Source: an uncultured Pelagibacteraceae bacterium
GTDB lineage: Bacteria > Pseudomonadota > Alphaproteobacteria > Pelagibacterales > Pelagibacteraceae
NCBI GenBank assembly: GCA_902609915.1
Contig: CACLTO010000002.1
Span: forward strand, 1 to 64,000
Reading direction: 5' to 3'
DNA: 64,000 bases
Shown here: positions 26,720 through 32,697 of the stretch, piece after piece
Numbering within the stretch: position 1 is the first letter of the stretch
How the letters are laid out: each line of letters begins with the position of its first letter
Made by a program: the position numbers and the translations under genes
The notes under the pieces: generated by a model
The model's database searches: none
The model's input: only the letters and a program-made list of their open reading frames with translations
Told to the model about the DNA's origin: nothing

Positions 26720-27850
26720 CTATAATTTTATCGTTTCAATTAATTTTTTTAAAATAGAACTTGCATCCTTATTATGATTATCAGACTCAGCAAATATTTC
26801 TTTTAAAGTAGATATTATTTTTTGTTTATCAGATTTCATTAAAATTTTAGCTTCATTAAAGGCATTTTCTATTCTTTTTTCTACTACAGACATCTTTGAT
26901 ATATTCAAAAGACTTTTTATACTTACTGCTGCTTTTTCTCCAAATCTCTTTTTGAATTTTTCTTGTTCGTCTTTAGAAAACTTTTTATCTGCAAGATAGA
27001 TACTTAATGAGCCCCATAATAAAGCTTTATTAATTATTTCTTTATTAGAGTTATCTAATTCATTTCCAGTTACTTTTTTTATACTTTCATTAATCTTTCT
27101 ATCAACCACTTTTAAATCATAGATACCTTTTTTGTCTGTTTTGAAAAATTCGTTATATTCATGGCTCATTGAGAACCATATTAAAGCCTGCATTCGATTA
27201 AGAAATGTTGGATGAGTTGCATAAAGTAAATTTTTATTTCCTTGTAACTCTTTTAACTCTCTCAATTGATCTAAGTAAGAACTAAAATTAAAAGATATGT
27301 GTTCATCACTAAGACCTGTGGAAATTTTCAGCATTGCTCTTAAAGAATTTTCAATACTTCCTGAGCCTAATAAACCAGCACGATCAGCTGATATTTCTGC
27401 AGCCCTACTTAAATTAAGAAAATTAAGATATTCAGTTCTGGTTCTTGCTTTTTCAATAGGTGGATAAAGGCTATGTTGATAATAAAAATGAGAAATCTCA
27501 TGGGCAATAACGCTCTCTAATTCACCTGAATTTAGTAATTCAACCATTTTCGAGGTAATAATTATTTCTGCATTCAAACTTTGAGGCATCATTGCACAAG
27601 CTGCTTGGGTTTGAATGTGATTTGCAGTGATAAAAAAATTAAAGTTATTTTTAACACCAAGTCTTTTAAAAACATTGTCGATGGAACTGGCAATTTTTGG
27701 AAATAAGTTTTCACTTACTTTAACTGAACTTGATAACAAATTTCTCAAGTTTTCATTATTAAAATTTTTGGTCTCGTTTTTGTTATTTTGAACAATTCCT
27801 AATTCATTCAAATCATCATAGGTATATCTAAATCTATCTAAAAAATTCAT
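26720..27850 (-). CDS. M48-family zinc metalloprotease
   Basis: 376 aa. The zinc motif 'VIAHEISHFYYQH' (HExxH, about 120-124) and downstream 'AAEISADRAGLL', with the third zinc ligand Glu, define peptidase family M48. Unlike HtpX or BepA there is no membrane helix or signal peptide, so it should act in the cytoplasm. Central and C-terminal parts are helical. It is the last gene of the minus-strand island operon and converges with the PDZ-TerB-J-like gene, 4 bp between stops. Confidence 0.88.
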   Translation of the reverse strand: MNFLDRFRYTYDDLNELGIVQNNKNETKNFNNENLRNLLSSSVKVSENLFPKIASSIDNVFKRLGVKNNFNFFITANHIQTQAACAMMPQSLNAEIIITSKMVELLNSGELESVIAHEISHFYYQHSLYPPIEKARTRTEYLNFLNLSRAAEISADRAGLLGSGSIENSLRAMLKISTGLSDEHISFNFSSYLDQLRELKELQGNKNLLYATHPTFLNRMQALIWFSMSHEYNEFFKTDKKGIYDLKVVDRKINESIKKVTGNELDNSNKEIINKALLWGSLSIYLADKKFSKDEQEKFKKRFGEKAAVSIKSLLNISKMSVVEKRIENAFNEAKILMKSDKQKIISTLKEIFAESDNHNKDASSILKKLIETIKL

Positions 27851-27873
27851 TTATTTATGTGTTTTTAAATGTT

Positions 27874-28467
27874 TCATAATAATATTTTTTTCTGTCTTTC
27901 CCTTCTTTGATATTCTCTATCTCTTTCTTTCTTTATTTCCCATTCTTCATCAGAAATATTTTTCCATCTTTTCTTTGCTGCAATCATATCGTATTTCTTT
28001 TTATGTTTTCTTTGCTCAACTGACATATTTTCATAATATTTTATATTCCTCTCATTTTTTTTTTCTTTTTGTTTATCAGTTAAGTTTTCATAAATTTTTT
28101 TATCATATGCTCTCTTTTCACTTTCGCTCATATTGTCTCTTATTTGCTTGGTGGATGCTCTGTTTCTAAGTATATATAAATCTATTTTTCCACTATTAAA
28201 TTCACTAATACTATTTGTTGTTGAGTGCATTATTATTTTATTGATATTTGATCTTTTGCCGATTTGATAAAATTTTAAAGAATTTCTCTCAGTTTCTTTC
28301 CTTGTAAGAAGAGCACTTCTTTTATTCAGATTTAACTTGCCCTCACCTCTAAAATCTTTCTTGGTCCAAGTGGGATGTTTATCAATTATTTTTTGAATTT
28401 CCTCATCACTTCTTAATTTCCATTGATTGTGACCTTCTGGATTTCTGTTATAGTTTTTTTTTTTCAA
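27874..28467 (-). CDS. Highly charged repeat protein, unknown
   Basis: 197 aa, very rich in Lys, Glu, Arg and Tyr. The C-terminal half holds four imperfect 15-22 aa units that begin 'NMSESEKRAYDKK', 'NLTDKQKEKKNER', 'NMSVEQRKHKKKY' and 'NISDEEWEIKKER', likely long helices. The N-terminal 'PTWTKKDFRGEGKLNLNKRS' recalls small DNA-binding repeats of homing endonucleases, a weak impression. The start is TTG, one base after the stop of the 59-aa ORF, so translation is probably coupled. No family assigned. Confidence 0.65.
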   Translation of the reverse strand: MKKKNYNRNPEGHNQWKLRSDEEIQKIIDKHPTWTKKDFRGEGKLNLNKRSALLTRKETERNSLKFYQIGKRSNINKIIMHSTTNSISEFNSGKIDLYILRNRASTKQIRDNMSESEKRAYDKKIYENLTDKQKEKKNERNIKYYENMSVEQRKHKKKYDMIAAKKRWKNISDEEWEIKKERDREYQRRERQKKILL

Positions 28468-28468
28468 A

Positions 28469-28648
28469 TTATTCTATTAGATCTTTCCAACTTTTTTCAG
28501 CTTCAGAATTAGAGTTATCGTTATTTTTATTACTATCTTTTTCTTTTTTCATTTCTTTATAGAGATTAATAAAATCTTGTCTGGAACCTTTTTTCTTCCC
28601 CATTTCTCTAAATTTATTCGTCCATTTATTTCTATTTTTTTTATCCAT
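28469..28648 (-). CDS. Small charged protein, 59 aa, unknown
   Basis: Too short for the ORF track. ATG at 28648, one base after the DUF2130 stop (28650), ending one base before the next gene's TTG. The product begins 'MDKKNRNKWTNKFREMGKKK' and ends 'SWKDLIE'; it is basic at the front and Asn/Glu/Ser-rich behind. Perfect fit into the operon spacing is the argument that it is real. Confidence 0.6.
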   Translation of the reverse strand: MDKKNRNKWTNKFREMGKKKGSRQDFINLYKEMKKEKDSNKNNDNSNSEAEKSWKDLIE

Positions 28649-28649
28649 T

Positions 28650-29738
28650 TTATTTTTTATTTATTTTCCATTTCATTATAAATGCCTCGACTCCAATCTT
28701 TTTAATTTCTTCATACAATTCTTCTAAATTATTTTCACTTGTTTCATTTAATTCAATTACATCTTCAATATTCTTTTTAGTTAGTTCTAGTTTCTTTCTT
28801 TTTTTTTCAGCAATATTTATTTGTTGCATAAGTATATTTGTAACCTCAGGACTTTCGATGAATTTGATAGCTGATAATACGTTATCTTTACTGCCTTCAT
28901 TTTGTTTATTTTTTTCAGCTAAATACCATCTTTGTGTAGTAGCAAGAGCTCTTAGAGCAGTAAAATCATATTTACATATAAATATACTACCTTTATGAGC
29001 ATAAGGCACATCTTTTGGAAAATCTTTGGGTGTTGTTCGGGTAAATATAATGCCAACATCAGATTTTGAGTCTTTCATGTCGTTTTGAAGTTTTATAATC
29101 CAATCATTACTCCAAGCCTTAGTATTTTTTCTCTCATAAAGTATTTTTGCAACGACCATATCATCTTCTTTAATTTCTTGTAACCAGTCACCACCAGCTA
29201 CACCTTTGGCATATTCAGCAATTTTATCATTTTTATCATTGAATATTTTTTTTAAAAAATCACCTAATTGCATTTCTGAGGATGAGCCTTGATCAACAGT
29301 AGTGCCCTGTGTCATTTTTTTTCGAAGATCTTCAACTGTTGCAATGTATCTCTGCTCTTTTAGTTGCCACAGTTTTTTTTCCTCGTCTTTTTGTTCTTTT
29401 AAATTTTCTTTTTGTTCTTTAAGTTTAGTCTCATAAAGAGTTTCATAATGCTCTTTATTTTCTTTATCTAAATTTTTAACTTTTGTATCAACAGCCTCTT
29501 TTACAGCTTTTTTAATATCATTTTCTTTTTGTTCGTTAATTGATTTAATTTGGTTTTCCTTTTCTTTATTTGAATCTTCTAAATCTTTTAATTTCTTTAA
29601 ATTTTCTTTTAATTTTTGACCTTCTTCTTTTTTAATTCTATCTCTTGTATTTGTCTCTATTTCTCTTAAATGTGAAGACAAACCATCTTCCATCGGAAAC
29701 TCTTTTTTACAATGTGGACATTTTATTGTTTGGCTCAT
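28650..29738 (-). CDS. DUF2130 nuclease-like protein with zinc ribbon and coiled coil
   Basis: 362 aa. An N-terminal CxxC zinc-ribbon half-motif ('IKCPHCKKEFP', residues 6-9) precedes a long coiled coil (about 20-150), then the DUF2130 domain (about 150-300): 'SSEMQLGDFLKKIF', 'GVAGGDWLQEI', 'ILYERKNTKAWSNDW', 'DVGIIFTRTTP'. The spaced acidic residues and ExK (about 199) suggest a PD-(D/E)XK restriction-endonuclease fold. Function of the family is poorly known to me. It abuts the Cas4-like gene with no spacing. Confidence 0.82.
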   Translation of the reverse strand: MSQTIKCPHCKKEFPMEDGLSSHLREIETNTRDRIKKEEGQKLKENLKKLKDLEDSNKEKENQIKSINEQKENDIKKAVKEAVDTKVKNLDKENKEHYETLYETKLKEQKENLKEQKDEEKKLWQLKEQRYIATVEDLRKKMTQGTTVDQGSSSEMQLGDFLKKIFNDKNDKIAEYAKGVAGGDWLQEIKEDDMVVAKILYERKNTKAWSNDWIIKLQNDMKDSKSDVGIIFTRTTPKDFPKDVPYAHKGSIFICKYDFTALRALATTQRWYLAEKNKQNEGSKDNVLSAIKFIESPEVTNILMQQINIAEKKRKKLELTKKNIEDVIELNETSENNLEELYEEIKKIGVEAFIMKWKINKK

Positions 29739-30452
29739 TTAATTTTCTTTATTTTTTTTTTCATTATACCATCTACAATTATCACAATCATCACCCGAAT
29801 TTGGCATTTTTTCAGATTCTAAACAATTCTTTAAATCAACCAAACTATCTTCAATATAATCTGTTTTTAATTTATAAGATAATAGTGTTGTTTTAAAATT
29901 GACTTTTTTATTAAATGTTTTTTGACTTTCATCTTGAGCATTGCAAATCAACCAATAACCAGTGTCGTGAACTTTAAAGTCATTAAGTTTTAAAAGATAA
30001 GCGTAAAAATCAAGCTGTCTTAGATAGGACTTGTGATAATGTTTATCAGATGAAGTATATTCTTCTAATTTTTTATTAGATGTTGCTTTATAATCCAAAA
30101 CAACAATTTCATCGGTATCTTTGTTTAACCATAAGTCGTCTAAAGCTCCAAAGATTTCTATATCAGTTTTTTTTGACCTAGCCCTAACACCAACTCTATT
30201 AAACCTGTATTTTTTTAAAGTCTCTGGATCAAGACCATTGTAGGGAATAAAATTTAATTCATATTCTTTAAATATTGGATGGGGTTCACCTTTTGCTCGT
30301 AATTCATCAAATTCCTCTTTTAATAAAGCGTCTACTCTAGAATTAATTGGATGACCTGGAGTACCCGGAGGTTTGATTTGATGCTTTTCTAAAAGATAAA
30401 AACACAAAGGACATTTTATAAAGCTATCCCACTTAGATCTACTTATTGCCAT
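29739..30452 (-). CDS. Cas4/AddB-like PD-(D/E)XK nuclease with four cysteines
   Basis: 237 aa. N-terminal 'SFIKCPLCFYLLEK' (Cys 14, 17) and C-terminal 'DDCDNCRWYN' (about Cys 223, 226) could hold an Fe-S cluster as in Cas4 and AddB, although those usually use a 1+3 arrangement. The nuclease core is visible: 'IEIFGALDDLWLN' (motif II Asp), 'VVLDYKAT' (D-x-K motif III) and 'YLRQLDFYAYLL' (QxxxY motif of RecB-family nucleases). No helicase or cas1/cas2 gene is nearby. It likely acts on DNA ends or single strands. Confidence 0.85.
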   Translation of the reverse strand: MAISRSKWDSFIKCPLCFYLLEKHQIKPPGTPGHPINSRVDALLKEEFDELRAKGEPHPIFKEYELNFIPYNGLDPETLKKYRFNRVGVRARSKKTDIEIFGALDDLWLNKDTDEIVVLDYKATSNKKLEEYTSSDKHYHKSYLRQLDFYAYLLKLNDFKVHDTGYWLICNAQDESQKTFNKKVNFKTTLLSYKLKTDYIEDSLVDLKNCLESEKMPNSGDDCDNCRWYNEKKNKEN

Positions 30453-30738
30453 AAGTTCTCCAATTTTTATTCTCTTTTAATTTTTTTGATAAAACTATCA
30501 TCTCTATCTCATTTTTTTTATAATCATGTCTTATCCTTAAGTAATGTACTAATCTCAATAGATTATATGGTAAAAAATATATGTTTAAAATAAGTTTTAA
30601 GACAGGCCTTGTTTTGTAAAATTCTTGATCGGCTTGTTTTGTAATTTCCTTGTTAACTAAATACATGTCAATATCATGTTTCCAGCTTTTACAGTAAGTT
30701 AGACGATCTTTAAGTTTATTTTTAAAATAGTTATTCAT
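30439..30738 (-). CDS. Small basic hypothetical protein, 99 aa
   Basis: The ORF track starts at 30768; an ATG at 30738 forms an ATGA overlap with the stop of the upstream 53-aa ORF and is preferred. The product is Lys/Tyr-rich with a moderately hydrophobic middle ('VLKLILNIYFLPYNLLRLVHYL') that could be a membrane-associated or buried helix. It overlaps the Cas4-like gene by 14 bp. No family recognised. Confidence 0.6.
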   Translation of the reverse strand: MNNYFKNKLKDRLTYCKSWKHDIDMYLVNKEITKQADQEFYKTRPVLKLILNIYFLPYNLLRLVHYLRIRHDYKKNEIEMIVLSKKLKENKNWRTYGNK

Positions 30739-30896
30739 TTTACATACCTCGCAATTTGTTTGTAGCATTGTGGTTTGACTGAAGATTTACCTAGGATTTT
30801 AACTTCCTCATTTTTATAATAGTAAATCCAATAATAGTGTTGATCATTTTTTTCATCAAAAACTTCCTCTATCCTAATTTCTGTTATCTTATCCAT
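30735..30896 (-). CDS. Small hypothetical protein, 53 aa
   Basis: Missing from the ORF track. ATG at 30896 shares one base with the stop of the upstream gene (TAATG), and its TGA overlaps the next ATG (ATGA). The product begins 'MDKITEIRIEEVFDEKND', has a Tyr/Trp-rich centre ('HYYWIYYYKNEE') and ends 'CYKQIARYVK'. It probably folds as beta strands. Position in the chain of overlaps is the evidence. Confidence 0.6.
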   Translation of the reverse strand: MDKITEIRIEEVFDEKNDQHYYWIYYYKNEEVKILGKSSVKPQCYKQIARYVK

Positions 30897-31165
30897 TAGT
30901 GAAGAACCCTTTCTTTTTGAATTAATTCAAAATAAATACGATAAAAAGCTAGACGTGATTTTCTCATAAAATCATCCCACTCTTTATCAGTGTTAGTGTT
31001 TAACCAAGGTAGTTCTGATTCTTTAAGATTAAATAATTCAATAAAAACTCTATCAATTGAACTAAGTAACTTACTGATATCTTTCTCGCCCTGAACAGCT
31101 ATTAAGTTAATAAGCTTTTCGTGATCTGAGAGTGATTTTATCTTTTTTGATTTTTTGACCTTCAT
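30896..31165 (-). CDS. Small hypothetical protein, 89 aa, first gene of the island nuclease operon
   Basis: The ORF track starts at 31192, but a strong Shine-Dalgarno sequence (AGGAAGG) lies 5 nt before the ATG at 31165, so that start is chosen. The protein has a Lys-rich front ('MKVKKSKKIKSLSDHEK') and a helical remainder with 'ESELPWLNTNTDKEWDDFM'. No family recognised. An unusually good ribosome site for this window suggests it sets translation of the operon. Confidence 0.6.
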   Translation of the reverse strand: MKVKKSKKIKSLSDHEKLINLIAVQGEKDISKLLSSIDRVFIELFNLKESELPWLNTNTDKEWDDFMRKSRLAFYRIYFELIQKERVLH

Positions 31166-31209
31166 ATTTACCTTCCTGAACGTTAAGCTCAAAAAAGATA
31201 AATCTGTCT

Positions 31210-31412
31210 ATTTTACTGACCATATATATTTTACCATTTAGAACTTTCGTTCTTAATTGTTAGTTTTAGGTAAACGATTTTTAGATTGCGTACACTTATT
31301 CCAATTAAGTCTCAGATAAAACTAAAAGTTTTACCTCTTAAAAGGTCGGCAATGCACTGAAGGCAGGAAATATACACTGGTCAGTAAAATTTATGTATAT
31401 ATCTTGCCTTCA
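31210..31412. repeat. Inverted-repeat cluster in the 430-bp non-coding right end of the island
   Basis: Between 31193 and 31618 no convincing gene is seen. A hairpin of 18-bp arms (31358-31375 and 31395-31412, 'GAAGGCAGGAAATATAC' against 'GTATATATCTTGCCTTC', two mismatches) encloses TGGTCAGTAAAAT (31378-31390), which is itself the exact reverse complement of ATTTTACTGACCA at 31210-31222. A looser pair AGGTAAA/TTTTACCT lies between. It could be an operator for the adjacent operon, a recombination-protein site or a structured RNA. Confidence 0.55.
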
Positions 31413-31524
31413 ACAAACATTTAAACCTTACCTAAAGAATACTATATAAGATTTTAAATATTTTTTCAATTTATAAATTTTTTGCATAGCAAAGATCTAA
31501 AAGTTTGTCTCAGACATTGATTTT

Positions 31525-31544
31525 GTTGGTAAATAGTTGGTAAA
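31525..31544. repeat. Island right-end arm-type repeats (GTTGGTAAA x2)
   Basis: GTTGGTAAA at 31525 and 31536, with similar flanks to the left-end pair ('CATTGATTTT' against 'TTTGCATTC', then ATTTTTAT). In the excised circle the two pairs would flank the tRNA-derived core, like P and P' arms. Confidence 0.6.
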
Positions 31545-31553
31545 TTTTTATAG

Positions 31554-31576
31554 AAAAAAAAGTCCTCTAATGGAGG
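31554..31576 (-). terminator. Possible intrinsic terminator at the island right end
   Basis: On the minus strand CCTC-CATTA-GAGG is followed by AC and eight T. The stem is only 4 bp, so it is weak. It would stop transcription entering the island from the displaced tRNA promoter. Confidence 0.35.
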
Positions 31577-31618
31577 TTGATTTTAAATACCAATTTAAGA
31601 TATTTTTTTGAGTCGTAA

Positions 31619-31660
31619 ATTATAAGTGTACTGCTCTAACCAACTGAGCTACAGGCCCTT
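31619..31660 (-). repeat. Right attachment repeat (attR): truncated copy of the CAT tRNA
   Basis: Holds the tRNA from its 5' end to the anticodon loop; the 3' half is absent. It matches 19029-19070 with one mismatch, which falls in the anticodon (CAT to TAT). It cannot form a tRNA and is best read as the original 5' half displaced by island integration. Confidence 0.85.
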
Positions 31661-31671
31661 AATAAGTTTGT

Positions 31672-31700
31672 TGTTTACAACGTTTTTCATCACCACGCAA
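31672..31700 (-). promoter_or_regulatory. Candidate displaced original tRNA promoter
   Basis: Minus strand: -35 TTGCGT (31700-31695), 17 bp, -10 TAAACA (31677-31672), 13 bp from the truncated tRNA's 5' base. Spacing mirrors the candidate promoter at 19083-19111. Weak elements in AT-rich DNA. Confidence 0.33.
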
Positions 31701-31752
31701 GTTGAGATATTTTGTTTTTAATTTATGATAATGATTTAATTGATATTGAAAT

Positions 31753-32610
31753 ATGAATAAAAATACAAAAAATCTCTCGATCTTTAAGTTTTTCAAAAAT
31801 TCAAAAAAATTTTCTATCAAATGGAGCAGTTATTTTCAAGTTTATGAAAAAATTTTTTCAGAATATAGAAATAAAAAAATCAAATTTGTTGAGATAGGTG
31901 TTGCAAATGGTGGCTCTTTACTTATGTGGCAAAAATACTTTGGCAAAAAAGCAAAAATAATTGGTATCGATCTTAATCCCAAGGCTAAAAAACTAGAAAA
32001 AAACGGTTTCAAAATTTACATCGGCAATCAAAGTGATAAAAATTTTTGGGATAATTTCTATAAAAAAGAGGGTAAAGTAGATATTATCCTGGATGATGGT
32101 GGTCATAAGAATTTACAGCAAATAAGCACTGTACATTATTCTTTACCTTTTATTAGAGATGGTGGAAAAATTATCGTTGAAGACACAGGTACAAGCTATA
32201 TTAAAAAAGAATTTAACAATCCATCTAGATATTCTTTTATGAATTATGCGAAAAATATAATTGATAATATTCATAGGAGGTCACCATTATTGAAAAAAAA
32301 ATTGAGTTTTTACTCAAAAAAAATTTTTTTAGTTGAATTTTTCGAGTCAATTGTTGTTTTTTCAATAGACTCAAAAAAATGCTTCCAAAATAAGGAGGTC
32401 TATAATAAAGCACAGAATGAGTGGGCAATTGATTATCGTCATAATGAGTATTTTGGAAAATTAAAAATGAAACTCGATCGAAAATATGGCCTCTTAAATA
32501 AAAGAAGTCCCTTAAGGAGAATTATAAGAAAAATATTTTATAGAAACCTCATATTCAATATTCTGGATAATATAAAAATTAAAAAAATATTTAAGGAATT
32601 AGAAAATTAG
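31753..32610 (+). CDS. Class I SAM-dependent methyltransferase
   Basis: 285 aa. 'KFVEIGVANGGSLLMWQKYF' (about 36-55) is the SAM-binding glycine motif, 'IIGIDLNPKAKK' the acidic loop, and 'VDIILDDGGHKNLQQIS' matches CmcI/rhamnosyl O-methyltransferase-like enzymes that often modify sugars or antibiotics. The C-terminal third is very basic. It lies between the island's attR and tRNA-Val, alone on the plus strand, possibly a separate acquisition. Substrate unknown. Confidence 0.8.
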   Translation: MNKNTKNLSIFKFFKNSKKFSIKWSSYFQVYEKIFSEYRNKKIKFVEIGVANGGSLLMWQKYFGKKAKIIGIDLNPKAKKLEKNGFKIYIGNQSDKNFWDNFYKKEGKVDIILDDGGHKNLQQISTVHYSLPFIRDGGKIIVEDTGTSYIKKEFNNPSRYSFMNYAKNIIDNIHRRSPLLKKKLSFYSKKIFLVEFFESIVVFSIDSKKCFQNKEVYNKAQNEWAIDYRHNEYFGKLKMKLDRKYGLLNKRSPLRRIIRKIFYRNLIFNILDNIKIKKIFKELEN

Positions 32611-32619
32611 GAAGCTTAA

Positions 32620-32694
32620 TGGTGGGCCGTGTTGGTTACGCTCCAACTACCCCTGCAATGTCAATGCAGTACTCTACTATTGAGCTAACGGCCC
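32620..32694 (-). tRNA. tRNA-Val(GAC) with deviant D and T loops
   Basis: Minus strand cloverleaf: acceptor GGGCCGT/ACGGCCC (7 perfect pairs), anticodon stem CTGCA/TGCAG with loop TTGACAT (GAC), T stem GTTGG/CCAAC, encoded CCA, discriminator A. The D loop is AATAGTA with a single G instead of GG, and the T loop is AGCGTAA instead of TTCRANN, so standard elbow contacts (G18-psi55, T54-A58) are not possible. Stems are perfect, which argues against simple decay. Its 5' end is 3 nt after the rpoD stop, so it is probably cut from rpoD mRNA. Confidence 0.8.
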
Positions 32695-32697
32695 AAA

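Noticed and set aside
26720-27850. HtpX heat-shock membrane protease
   Set aside because: M48 zinc motif is present, but the membrane helices of HtpX are missing.
29739-30452. CRISPR-associated cas4
   Set aside because: No cas1/cas2 and no repeat-spacer array anywhere in the window; Cas4-like folds also occur outside CRISPR.
31619-31660. Second tRNA gene (anticodon TAT)
   Set aside because: Only the 5' half is present; no T arm or acceptor 3' strand follows, so it cannot be a tRNA.
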